Of a stretch of 64,000 bases of DNA, positions 7,753 to 15,314 are shown in pieces. The DNA comes from Mycobacterium sp. HUMS_12744610 (GTDB taxonomy: Bacteria; Actinomycetota; Actinomycetes; Mycobacteriales; Mycobacteriaceae), in the NCBI RefSeq assembly GCF_041206865.1, contig NZ_JBGEDP010000001.1:124001-188000 (forward strand), given 5' to 3'. How positions within the stretch are numbered: position 1 is the stretch's first letter; each line of letters begins with the position of its first letter. The notes under the pieces are model-generated. The model did not search any database and was not told the DNA's origin. It saw nothing but the letters and a program-made list of their open reading frames with translations. Both the position numbers and the translations under genes were made by a program.

Positions 7753-8829
7753 GTGATCCAGGTGTGCTCCCAGTGCGGCACTCGGTGGAATGTGCGCGAG
7801 CGACGGCGCGAATGGTGCCCCCGCTGCCGCGGCCCGCTGCTGGCGCCGCACTCGGGACCCGGGCCGGTTTCGCCGCAACCGCCGCCGCCCGACCCGCGCT
7901 GGGGCCCGGGCGCCGGCCCCCCGCCGCGCACGGCGTCCGGTGCCGCCGGCTGGCAGCGCACCCGGCCGCAATTGCCGCCGGGCTTCCGGTGGATCGCGGT
8001 GCGTCCCGGCGCCGCCCCGCCCCCGCGGCGCGGACGGCGCTCCCGGGGGCCCACTCCGCGCTACGCCGTCATGCCGCGCTGGGGTCTGGCGGACCGGGTC
8101 GACCAGGCCACCGCGACGATCCCGCCGCCGGCGAAGGCGGGACCGCCGGCCGCCGTGGTGCGCACCGCGTTGTTCGTCAGCGTGCTGGTGCTCAGCCTTA
8201 CGGCCCTGGTCTATGTCGTGCGTTATGTGCTGCTGGTGATCAACAGGAACACGCTGCTCAACTCGGTGGTGGCCCTCGCCGCGCAGTGGCTGGGGGTGCT
8301 GGCCAGCGTGGCGGCGATCGCGGCGGTGAGCGTGTGCGCGGTGACGGCGACCCGGTGGCTGATCGCGCGGCGTGCCGCCGTGTTGTCGCACCACGGACTG
8401 CCGGAACCGCGCTCCGCCCGGGGTTTGTGGGCCGGGTGCCTGGTGCCGCTGGCCAACGTGGTGTGGGCGCCCGTGTACGTCATCGAACTGGCCGTCCTCG
8501 AAGAGCACTACGCCCGGCTGCGCCGGCCGATCGTGCAGTGGTGGATCGCCTGGGTGGTCGGCTACGTGGCGTGGATCTTCGCGATCGTCACCAGCTTCGC
8601 CACCGACGCCCAGGGCATCGCCAACAACACCGTCATGATGGTGCTGACGTACCTGCTCGCGGCCGTCACGGTGGCCGCGCTCGGCCGCGTCTTCGAGGGC
8701 TTCGAGCGCAAACCGGTGCAACGCCCCGCGCATCGCTGGGTGGTGGTCACCCCGGACCAGCCGGACCGGCCCGAGGCGCCCGCGCCCGCCGGCCCTGTTG
8801 AGTTGCCGGGGCGGGAACCGGCAGCATAG
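7753..8829 (+). CDS. Zinc-ribbon and DUF4328 membrane protein (Rv3843c-like)
   Basis: 358 residues. The N-terminus has a zinc-ribbon pattern, CSQCGTRW followed by CPRCRGP, then a long Pro/Arg-rich linker to about residue 110. The remainder has about six transmembrane helices typical of DUF4328, including the signature-like GLWAGCLVPLANVVWAPVYVIELA and IVQWWIAWVVGYVAWIF. It is close to M. tuberculosis Rv3843c in position and type. The function is unknown; the cytosolic ribbon plus membrane domain suggests a binding or regulatory membrane protein. Start is a GTG at 7753, and the stop is 4 bp before the glpQ1 start, so the two are an operon. Confidence 0.85.
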   Translation: MIQVCSQCGTRWNVRERRREWCPRCRGPLLAPHSGPGPVSPQPPPPDPRWGPGAGPPPRTASGAAGWQRTRPQLPPGFRWIAVRPGAAPPPRRGRRSRGPTPRYAVMPRWGLADRVDQATATIPPPAKAGPPAAVVRTALFVSVLVLSLTALVYVVRYVLLVINRNTLLNSVVALAAQWLGVLASVAAIAAVSVCAVTATRWLIARRAAVLSHHGLPEPRSARGLWAGCLVPLANVVWAPVYVIELAVLEEHYARLRRPIVQWWIAWVVGYVAWIFAIVTSFATDAQGIANNTVMMVLTYLLAAVTVAALGRVFEGFERKPVQRPAHRWVVVTPDQPDRPEAPAPAGPVELPGREPAA

Positions 8830-8833
8830 TGCT

Positions 8834-9691
8834 ATGACGTGGGCCGACGAGGTGCTCGCCGGGCATCCCTTTGTGGTGGCCCACCGCGGCGCGTCGGCCG
8901 GTCGGCCCGAACACACGCTGGCCGCCTACGACCTCGCGCTCAAGGAGGGCGCCGACGGCGTGGAATGCGACGTGCGGCTCACCCGCGACGGGCACCTGGT
9001 GTGCGTGCACGACCGCCGGCTGGAGCGCACCTCCACGGGGGCCGGCCTGGTGAGCACGATGACGCTGGCCGAGTTGCGCGAGCACGAGTACGGCGCGTGG
9101 CACGACAGCTGGCGTGCGGACGGCACGCACGGCGACACCAGCCTGCTGACGCTGGATTCGCTCGTCTCGCTCGTCCTCGACTGGCACCGCCCGGTGAAGC
9201 TTTTCATCGAGACCAAGCACCCGGTCCGCTACGGCTCGTTGGTGGAGAGCAAGCTGCTGGCGCTGCTGCACCGGTTCGGTATCGCCGCGCCGGCGTCCGC
9301 CGACCGGTCCCGCGCCGTGGTGATGTCGTTTTCCGCGGCGGCGGTGTGGCGGATACGGCGCGCGGCGCCGTTGCTGCCGACTGTGCTGCTCGGTAAGACC
9401 GCCCGCTACTTGACCAGCGGCGCGGTCACCGCCGTCGGGGCCACCGCCGTCGGGCCCGCACTGTCGACCCTGAAGGAGTATCCGAAACTCGTGGACCGCG
9501 CCGTCGCGCAGGGCAGGGCGGTGTACTGCTGGAACGTCGACGAGTACGAGGACATCGACTTCTGCCGGGACATCGGGGTGGCCTGGCTCGCGACGCACCA
9601 CCCGGGCCGCACCAAGGCCTGGCTGCAGAACGCGCGGGCCGGCGGGCTGGACGAAGGCGGCCCCCCGGCGGAGGGCGGCGTGCCCGGCTGA
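8834..9691 (+). CDS. glpQ1: Glycerophosphodiester phosphodiesterase GlpQ1
   Basis: 285-residue GDPD-family enzyme that hydrolyses glycerophosphodiesters to glycerol-3-phosphate and an alcohol. Catalytic features are visible: VAHRGASAGRPEHT at the N-terminus (general acid/base His and metal-binding Glu), GVECDVRLTRDGHLVCVHD, and FIETKH in the barrel. No signal peptide. The ATG at 8834, immediately after the Rv3843c-like stop, gives MTWADEVLAGHPFVV. The 3' 285 bp are overlapped in antisense by the long open reading frame of the LCP gene. In M. tuberculosis bfrB follows glpQ1; here it is absent. Confidence 0.9.
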   Translation: MTWADEVLAGHPFVVAHRGASAGRPEHTLAAYDLALKEGADGVECDVRLTRDGHLVCVHDRRLERTSTGAGLVSTMTLAELREHEYGAWHDSWRADGTHGDTSLLTLDSLVSLVLDWHRPVKLFIETKHPVRYGSLVESKLLALLHRFGIAAPASADRSRAVVMSFSAAAVWRIRRAAPLLPTVLLGKTARYLTSGAVTAVGATAVGPALSTLKEYPKLVDRAVAQGRAVYCWNVDEYEDIDFCRDIGVAWLATHHPGRTKAWLQNARAGGLDEGGPPAEGGVPG

Positions 9692-10830
9692 CCGTCGGAG
9701 GCGAGCGCGTCGAACAGCTCGGCGGCCGCATCGTGGTTCCAGATCACCACCGAGCCCGCGTCGGTGCTGGTGAACTCGCCGATCGGGACGGTCAAGGTGG
9801 TGGTCGGTCCGTGCAGTGCCCAGCCGAGCCGCGCCAGATCCCACACGTGGTCGTCGCGCCCGACGGTCAGGGCGCCGACGACCGCGCGTGGCACCGCGTA
9901 CCAGCGCCACGGGTTCAGCCACACGCCGGGATCGGCGGCGCGGTGCACCAGCGCCGATACGAACTGACGTTGGTTGGTCATCCGGTCCAGGTCGGCCCGC
10001 GGTGTGTCGCGGGACCGGACGTAGCCGAGCGCGTCGCGCCCGCCGAGGGTCTGGCAGCCGGCCGGCAGGTCGATGCCCGCCAGCGGGTCGTCCATCGGGG
10101 CGTCCGGGCACACCCGCACCCCGCCGAGCGCGTCGACCAGGGCGGCGAAACCCCCGAAGCCGATCTCGGCGTAATGGTCCAGGCGCAGCCCGGTGGCCTG
10201 TTCCACTGTCCGGGTCAACAGGGCCGCTCCGCCGATCGTGAACGCGGCGTTGAGTTTGTCCCTGCCGTGGCCCGGGATCGGAACATAGGAGTCGCGGGGC
10301 AGCGAGATCACCGTGGCGGCCACCCGGTGCCACAACCGCGGTAGGTGGACCAGCAGGATGGTGTCGGTGCGGGCGCCGCCCATGTCGCCGCCGGTGCTCA
10401 GCTCCCGCTGTTGCGCCGCGGTGAGCCCTTGGCGGCTGTCCGAGCCGACGAGCAGCCAGTTGGTGCCGCGGCCCGGGCCGGGCCGATCGGGGTAGTCGGC
10501 CAGCGCCGGCGCGCGGTGCAGCGCGGTGTCCAACCACACGGCTGCGCCGATCATGCCGGCACCGGCCATCAGGAAGACCGCCAGCAGGCTCGTCGACACG
10601 GTCCGGACCCAGCGGCGCAGGCTGCGCTTGCGACGGCTTCGGGGCGCCGCGGGCGGTGGCGGGGCACCCGGCCGCGGCGCGGCGCGGGCGCGCGAATCGG
10701 CGCGGGGCGGCCGCGGCGGCGGTTTCGCCGGCGCGACGGGCGGCGGGGCCGGTTGACGTCGGATGACCTGGGACGGTTCCGGGCGTGCTCCCGGACGCTC
10801 CGGTGGTCTCTCGCCGTGCACCCCCGACAA
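9406..10830 (-). CDS. LytR-CpsA-Psr (LCP) family cell-wall ligase, Rv3840 region
   Basis: 474-residue frame. Residues 1-70 are a Pro/Arg-rich cytosolic tail, followed by one transmembrane helix (TSLLAVFLMAGAGMIGAAVW) and an LCP domain with its conserved pieces: GARTDTILLVHL, ISLPRDSYVPIPG, KLNAAF, and DALGYVRSRDTPRADLDRMTNQRQ with the invariant Arg/Asp residues. LCP enzymes attach arabinogalactan or teichoic-type polymers to peptidoglycan. The domain ends near residue 380 (position about 9690). The remaining 95 codons lie antisense inside glpQ1 and have shadow-like composition. Starts possible at TTG 10830 or GTG 10821. M. tuberculosis Rv3840 is only a short remnant by comparison, as I recall. 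Confidence 0.82.
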   Translation of the reverse strand: MSGVHGERPPERPGARPEPSQVIRRQPAPPPVAPAKPPPRPPRADSRARAAPRPGAPPPPAAPRSRRKRSLRRWVRTVSTSLLAVFLMAGAGMIGAAVWLDTALHRAPALADYPDRPGPGRGTNWLLVGSDSRQGLTAAQQRELSTGGDMGGARTDTILLVHLPRLWHRVAATVISLPRDSYVPIPGHGRDKLNAAFTIGGAALLTRTVEQATGLRLDHYAEIGFGGFAALVDALGGVRVCPDAPMDDPLAGIDLPAGCQTLGGRDALGYVRSRDTPRADLDRMTNQRQFVSALVHRAADPGVWLNPWRWYAVPRAVVGALTVGRDDHVWDLARLGWALHGPTTTLTVPIGEFTSTDAGSVVIWNHDAAAELFDALASDGQPGTPPSAGGPPSSSPPARAFCSQALVRPGWCVASQATPMSRQKSMSSYSSTFQQYTALPCATARSTSFGYSFRVDSAGPTAVAPTAVTAPLVK

Positions 10831-10837
10831 TTTAGCT

Positions 10838-11620
10838 TTAGCGGCGGGCGCGCAACCCGTTGACGAACGGGCAACCCATCAGCACGCGGATCGCCCGGCT
10901 AAGGCCGGGCATGTCGCGCGCGGGCTGGTGGAAGGGCAGCCGGACGTCGCGGTCGCCGTCGTCGGCTTCGACGCGGAACCGCACGCCGTAGCGGTCGAGC
11001 CCCAGGGGACGGACGCGGCCGCGGCGCAGCGGCGCCGGCAACCGCGACACCAGCCGCGCCACGACGTCGCTGTGGGCGGTGTCGAGGTGCCACAGCAACG
11101 TCGATTCGATCGCGCAGAACGGGTCGGGCCGGGCAGCCAGCAGGTCCGCCGCGTCGACCGCCTCGGCGCCGGTGGCGTCGGCGACCACGACCGAGGCGAT
11201 CTCGAGTCGCAGCAGGTCGTAGCGGCCGCAGTCCCCGGAGCGCCGGGACCCGGGGGTGCGCACCGCCAGCAGCGCGGGATTCGGGTCCTCGGAGGCGACC
11301 TGGTCGAGCAGGCCGGTGACGGCGCACGGCGGTACCTCCCGCATCCGGCCGCGCACCCAGACCAGGGACCGGACCGGCTCCCGCAGCGGCAGCGGCGCGT
11401 AGTCGGTCAGCTCCAGCACGGCCTGGGAGCCGCAGACGCCGCGGCCGGCAGCGACCGCGACGGCGAACGACCCGTCGGGCAGCAGGTGATGCACGGGCGT
11501 GGCGACCGGCGCCTCGCCCGCGCGGCCCGTCTCCAGGGCGAGCAGCGCGCCATCTGCCCGGGCGCACGCGCTGCGGATCCGTTCGGCGGTCGTCGGCGCG
11601 GCGACGGGCAACGGTGACAT
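10838..11620 (-). CDS. DUF2470 protein (Rv3839-like), iron-regulated
   Basis: 260 residues, like M. tuberculosis Rv3839. The N-terminal half resembles an FMN-binding split-barrel fold (ATPVHHLLPDGSFAVAV, LTDYAPLPLREPVRSLVWVRGRMREVP), and the C-terminal part with STLLWHLDTAHSDVV resembles the DUF2470 domain found with haem-degrading HugZ-type proteins. Substrate unknown; a role in haem or iron metabolism is inferred from the domain and from the IdeR box overlapping its ribosome site. The ATG at 11620 is preceded by AGGAGG. Its stop is 7 bp before the LCP start, so the two may be cotranscribed. Confidence 0.85.
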   Translation of the reverse strand: MSPLPVAAPTTAERIRSACARADGALLALETGRAGEAPVATPVHHLLPDGSFAVAVAAGRGVCGSQAVLELTDYAPLPLREPVRSLVWVRGRMREVPPCAVTGLLDQVASEDPNPALLAVRTPGSRRSGDCGRYDLLRLEIASVVVADATGAEAVDAADLLAARPDPFCAIESTLLWHLDTAHSDVVARLVSRLPAPLRRGRVRPLGLDRYGVRFRVEADDGDRDVRLPFHQPARDMPGLSRAIRVLMGCPFVNGLRARR

Positions 11621-11629
11621 CCAACCTCC

Positions 11630-11648
11630 TTAGGTAAGCCTAAGTTAA
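11630..11648. promoter_or_regulatory. IdeR (iron) box
   Basis: On the minus strand this 19-mer reads TTAACTTAGGCTTACCTAA, matching 16 of 19 positions of the IdeR consensus TTAGGTTAGGCTAACCTAA. It sits directly upstream of the Rv3839-like gene and touches its AGGAGG site, an arrangement expected for iron-dependent repression. Rv3839 is a known IdeR-regulated gene in M. tuberculosis. pheA starts 54 bp away in the other direction. Confidence 0.85.
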
Positions 11649-11702
11649 ATTACGATGAGGGAGGCCGCAAGGCCAGCGGCCGGCTGCCGTTAGGGTTTGG
11701 GT

Positions 11703-12641
11703 GTGGTCCGCATCGCATACCTCGGCCCCGAAGGCACCTTCACCGAGGCCGCGCTGCTGGAGATGACGGCGGCCGGCCTGGTTCCCGCCCAGCCGCCGGA
11801 CGGGATGCGGCGGCTGCCGATGGACAGCACGCCCGCGGCGCTCGACGCCGTCCGCGACGGCGCCGCCGAGTTCGCCTGCGTGCCGATCGAGAACTCGATC
11901 GACGGATCGGTGATGTCCACTCTGGACAGTCTGGCGATCGGTGCGCCGCTGCAGGTCTTCGCGGAGACGACCCTGGACGTGGCGTTCAGCATCGTCGTCG
12001 GGGCGAACCGTGACACCGGCCCCGGCGCCCCGGACGTGCGCACGCTGGCGGCCTTTCCCGTGGCCGCGGCCCAGGTGCGGCGCTGGCTGGACGCCCATCT
12101 GCCGGGTGCCGAGCTGCGCCCGGCCTACTCCAACGCCGACGCGGCGCGGCAGGTGGCCGACGGCCTGGTGGACGCCGCGGTCACCTCGCCCCTGGCCGCC
12201 GCCCGCTGGGGCCTGGGCGTGCTGGCCGCCGGCGTCGTCGACGAACCCAACGCCCGCACCCGCTTCGTGCTGACCGGTCCGCCCGGGCCCCCGCCGGCCC
12301 GAACCGGCGCGGACCGCACGTCGGTGGTGCTGCGCATCGACAACGCCCCCGGCGCGTTGCTGGCCGCGCTGGCCGAGTTCGGCATCCGCGGCATCGACCT
12401 CACCCGCATCGAGTCCCGGCCCACCCGAACCGAACTGGGCACCTACCTGTTCTTCGTCGACTGCGCCGGCCACCTCGACGACGACGCCGTCGCCGAGGCA
12501 CTCAAAGCGCTGCACCGTCGTTGTGTCGATGTGCGATATCTGGGTTCTTGGCCGACGGGTGCGGCCGCCGGGGTGGTGCCGCCGCCCGCCGACGAGGCCT
12601 CGCGCTGGCTGACGGGCCTGCGGGAGGGGAGGCCGTCGTGA
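11703..12641 (+). CDS. pheA: Prephenate dehydratase PheA
   Basis: 312-residue prephenate dehydratase, converting prephenate to phenylpyruvate for phenylalanine synthesis. The catalytic domain starts with VRIAYLGPEGTFTEAAL and includes CVPIENSIDGSV and the Thr-containing AAVTSPLAAARWGL. The C-terminal ACT regulatory domain contains the Phe-binding ESRPTR motif. It begins at a GTG (11703); a TTG two codons earlier is a poorer choice by comparison with the M. tuberculosis start MVRIAYLGPEG. The last 4 bases overlap the start of the following mutase-family gene. Confidence 0.93.
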   Translation: MVRIAYLGPEGTFTEAALLEMTAAGLVPAQPPDGMRRLPMDSTPAALDAVRDGAAEFACVPIENSIDGSVMSTLDSLAIGAPLQVFAETTLDVAFSIVVGANRDTGPGAPDVRTLAAFPVAAAQVRRWLDAHLPGAELRPAYSNADAARQVADGLVDAAVTSPLAAARWGLGVLAAGVVDEPNARTRFVLTGPPGPPPARTGADRTSVVLRIDNAPGALLAALAEFGIRGIDLTRIESRPTRTELGTYLFFVDCAGHLDDDAVAEALKALHRRCVDVRYLGSWPTGAAAGVVPPPADEASRWLTGLREGRPS

Positions 12642-13324
12642 GCGGGCGCCTGGTGCTGCTGCGGCACGGCCAGTCCTACAGCAACGTCGAGCGCAGGCTC
12701 GACACGCGGCCGCCGGGGGCGGAGCTGACGCCGCTGGGGCGCGACCAGGCCCATACGTTCGCCCAGGAATCGGGGCGCCCGGCGCTGCTCGCGCATTCCG
12801 TGGCGGTGCGGGCGTCGCAGACCGCCGCGGTGATCGGTGCCACCCTCGACATGTCCGCGACCGAGCTCGCCGGCATCCACGAGGTGCAGGTGGGCGAGCT
12901 GGAGGGCCGCAGCGACGACGGGGCCGTGGCGGAGTTCAACGCCGTCTACGAGCGGTGGCATCGCGGCGAACTCGACGTGGCGTTGCCCGGCGGCGAGAGC
13001 GCCAACGACGTGCTGGACCGTTACGTGCCGGTGCTCACCGAGTTGCGTCTGCGCTACCTCGACGACCACCAGTGGGGCGGCGACATCGTCGTCGTCAGTC
13101 ACGGCGCGGCGATCCGCCTCGTTTCGGCGGTGCTGGCCGGCGTGGACGGGAACTTCGCCCTGGACAACCACCTGGACAACGCCGAGTCGGTGGTCCTCTC
13201 CCCGATCACCGACGGCCGGTGGAGTTGCGTGCGGTGGGCGAGCCTGACGCCGCCGTTCTACCCCGAAGCCGAGGCCAGCCCCGTCGCCGACGCGGTGCGC
13301 TCGAGCACCGATCCGATGGGCTGA
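12638..13324 (+). CDS. Histidine phosphatase / phosphoglycerate mutase family protein (Rv3837c-like)
   Basis: 228 residues. The phosphohistidine motif LRHGQSYSN lies at residues 7-15, and the second catalytic His is in VVSHGAAIRL. Other pieces are VRASQTAAVIG and HEVQVGELEGRSDDG. Members include phosphoglycerate mutases, phosphatases of sugar phosphates and glucosyl-3-phosphoglycerate phosphatase, so the substrate cannot be told. The GTG start overlaps the pheA stop (GTGA), implying translational coupling. Confidence 0.88.
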   Translation: MSGRLVLLRHGQSYSNVERRLDTRPPGAELTPLGRDQAHTFAQESGRPALLAHSVAVRASQTAAVIGATLDMSATELAGIHEVQVGELEGRSDDGAVAEFNAVYERWHRGELDVALPGGESANDVLDRYVPVLTELRLRYLDDHQWGGDIVVVSHGAAIRLVSAVLAGVDGNFALDNHLDNAESVVLSPITDGRWSCVRWASLTPPFYPEAEASPVADAVRSSTDPMG

Positions 13325-13325
13325 C

Positions 13326-13517
13326 TCAGACGGCCACCGCGACCGACTCGGTGCATCCGCAACCGACGGCGTCGCAGTCGATGACGAAGGTGTGCGGCAA
13401 CAGCTCGGGGGCGAAGCAGTCCGGCTCGGTGCATTCCGACCGGCGCAGCGCGTGGCGAATGATCGTGCCGTGACAGTGGTGCAAGCCCTCCCGGCAGTCG
13501 CGGCATTCGTGGCTCAT
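13326..13517 (-). CDS. Cysteine-rich miniprotein, probable metal-binding
   Basis: 63-residue protein with eight Cys and several His in a regular pattern: CRDC, HHCHG, SECTEPDC, IDC and GCGC. This suggests one or two zinc sites. It starts with MSHECRDCREG, has no signal peptide, and converges on the mutase-family gene with a 1-bp gap. The dense pattern would be unlikely in a chance frame. Family not recognised; function unknown. Confidence 0.65.
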   Translation of the reverse strand: MSHECRDCREGLHHCHGTIIRHALRRSECTEPDCFAPELLPHTFVIDCDAVGCGCTESVAVAV

Positions 13518-13585
13518 ACGCCGTTCATAGCACTGGCCACCGACAAAGCCTCGGCGCCGCGCCCGGGCGGCGCGGCGTGGGCCGC

Positions 13586-13936
13586 TCAGGCCCAGCCCAG
13601 TTCCTCCAACCGCTCGTCGTCGATGCCGAAGTGGTGGGCGATCTCGTGGATGACCGTGATCGCCACCTCCTCGGCGACGTCGTCGTCACACGCGCACGCG
13701 TCCAGCAGCGGCTCGCGGTAGATCGTGATGGCGTCCGGCAGCGTGCCGGCGTAGTCGGAGTCCCGCTCGGTCAGCGCCACGCCCTCGTAGAGGCCGAGGA
13801 GTCCGGGATCGTCGGGGTGGCGGTCTTCGACCAGGATCACGACGTTGTCCATCGCGGCGGCCAGCTCGGGCGGGATCAGGTCGAGCGCTTCGCAGACCAG
13901 TTCGTCGAAGCGTTGCGGATCCATCCGCACCGGCAC
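13586..13936 (-). CDS. Minimal zincin metallopeptidase-like protein (Rv3836-like)
   Basis: About 116 residues. The core motif VIHEIAHHFGIDDERLEELG is the HExxH zinc site of the small zincin family (DUF1025), with the downstream acidic residues in place. Upstream pieces (FDELVCEALDLIPPELAAAMDNVVILVED, YRGPL-like ITIYREPLL) also match this family. Possible starts are GTG 13936, GTG 13930 and ATG 13924. Protease activity in this family has been shown for only a few members. It begins 4 bp after the upstream septum-formation-type gene, forming an operon. Confidence 0.85.
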   Translation of the reverse strand: MPVRMDPQRFDELVCEALDLIPPELAAAMDNVVILVEDRHPDDPGLLGLYEGVALTERDSDYAGTLPDAITIYREPLLDACACDDDVAEEVAITVIHEIAHHFGIDDERLEELGWA

Positions 13937-13940
13937 GCGC

Positions 13941-15200
13941 CTAGCCCCCCGGCGCGGCCTCGGCAGGCGGCGCCCCGCCGTCCGGCGGGGGTGGTGCATC
14001 CTGCGGCGGCGGGGCCTGGGGTGGCGGCGCGACCGGCTGCTGGTGCGGAAGGTGCTGGTTGTTTGGCGGGATCGGGTTCGCCGGTGCGCTGGGCTGGGCG
14101 GCCGGCGCCTGCACCGGGATCGGCGGCAGCGTGAGCCGCTCCTCCGGGATGTCCGGCGGCGGCATCGGCGGCTGACCGTTGATGAGCAGGTCGCCCTTGG
14201 CGCTGTTGACCAGCGTGGCCCAGCCGCCGGTGCCCAGCGTCGTGCCGATGCTGCACGCGACCTCCCGGCTGCCCGCCGACCAGCTGGGCAGGGCGACGGT
14301 CGGATAGATCAGCGTCAACGTGGTGGTGCGCAGCTTGATGGGCGCCAGGTAGGCGTCGGTCATCTTGGTGCACGCGTCCTTGATGAAGCCGTCCTGGTCG
14401 GGCTCCGCGGGCAGGGGCCCGGGGAACTTCTCGCCCAGGTTCACCGTACCGGTGACTTCCATCGCGTGCGGGGCGGCGCAGTCGACCGGGACGTCGACCG
14501 GCTGGTTGGTGGCCGGGTCGATGCCCAGACAGGTACCCGCGGGCCACACCTTGGACTGGTCGATGTCGGCGACCTTGCCCTTGAAGACCTGCTGCTGGTT
14601 GTTCGCGCCGGGTAACTGCAGCCCGCACAGCATCCGGCGGTCCCCCGACTGCCGCCAGGCCCGGTCACCCGGCCACAGCAGGCTCACCGTGAACCTGCTG
14701 TTGGGGTCGAACTTGGTTCCGAGGTAGTTGCGGACGGCGGGCTCGCATTGCTCCTGCGTGATCTGCTGGATGCGGGCCGGCGACGGCGGTTCGGCCTTCG
14801 AACCGTATTCCGAGCCCGGGAAAGTCCGCATGTCGACGGACTCGGCGACCTCGAACTTGTGGTCGTCGGCGCAGTTGACGATGGTCGCCGACTCCGGGCT
14901 GAGGTCTGGCCACATCAGGCAGTCGCCGGCCCCGGCGCGGTTGAAGGCGGCGTCGCTCTTGGTGCCCGTGCTGGGGACCGGGTCGGCATCGATGTAACCG
15001 GCCAGCCGCCCCGGCCCGGTGCCGCCCACCGGGATGGCGGTGACCAGCCCGGCGATCATCAGGCCGCCGAGCGCGGTGAGCAGCAGGCCGCGCCGCGTGG
15101 CCCGCGCCCGCACGGCGCGCAGCGTGCGTGGCCAGCCCGGTCCAGGCGAATCGCTGGATTCCGGGGCTTCGGGCACGGGCGCTTCCGACATCCGCTCCAT
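13941..15200 (-). CDS. Septum-formation-domain membrane protein (Rv3835-like)
   Basis: 419 residues: a short cytosolic part, one transmembrane helix (RGLLLTALGGLMIAGLVTAIPV), and an extracytoplasmic region with paired Cys in repeated segments (GDCLMWPD, IVNCADDHKFEVAESVDM, then PAGTCLGIDPATNQPVDVPVDCAAPHAMEVTG). The C-terminal tail from about residue 335 is Pro/Gln/Ala-rich. The duplicated CxDDHxxEV/CxxPHxxEV unit is the septum-formation domain seen in actinobacteria. The role is poorly defined and is presumed to be at the envelope or septum. ATG at 15200 or 15191. It is divergent from serS, with a 114-bp gap. Confidence 0.85.
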   Translation of the reverse strand: MERMSEAPVPEAPESSDSPGPGWPRTLRAVRARATRRGLLLTALGGLMIAGLVTAIPVGGTGPGRLAGYIDADPVPSTGTKSDAAFNRAGAGDCLMWPDLSPESATIVNCADDHKFEVAESVDMRTFPGSEYGSKAEPPSPARIQQITQEQCEPAVRNYLGTKFDPNSRFTVSLLWPGDRAWRQSGDRRMLCGLQLPGANNQQQVFKGKVADIDQSKVWPAGTCLGIDPATNQPVDVPVDCAAPHAMEVTGTVNLGEKFPGPLPAEPDQDGFIKDACTKMTDAYLAPIKLRTTTLTLIYPTVALPSWSAGSREVACSIGTTLGTGGWATLVNSAKGDLLINGQPPMPPPDIPEERLTLPPIPVQAPAAQPSAPANPIPPNNQHLPHQQPVAPPPQAPPPQDAPPPPDGGAPPAEAAPGG

Positions 15201-15314
15201 TCTGACAGCAGCCGCACAGCCGGGTGACCAATGTGGCGGATGTAGTTTTGTGGGATCGAACTGGGCGGGGACGCTCCGACATCGGGCCGCGACGCCGAAA
15301 GTAGTCTCAGGGCC

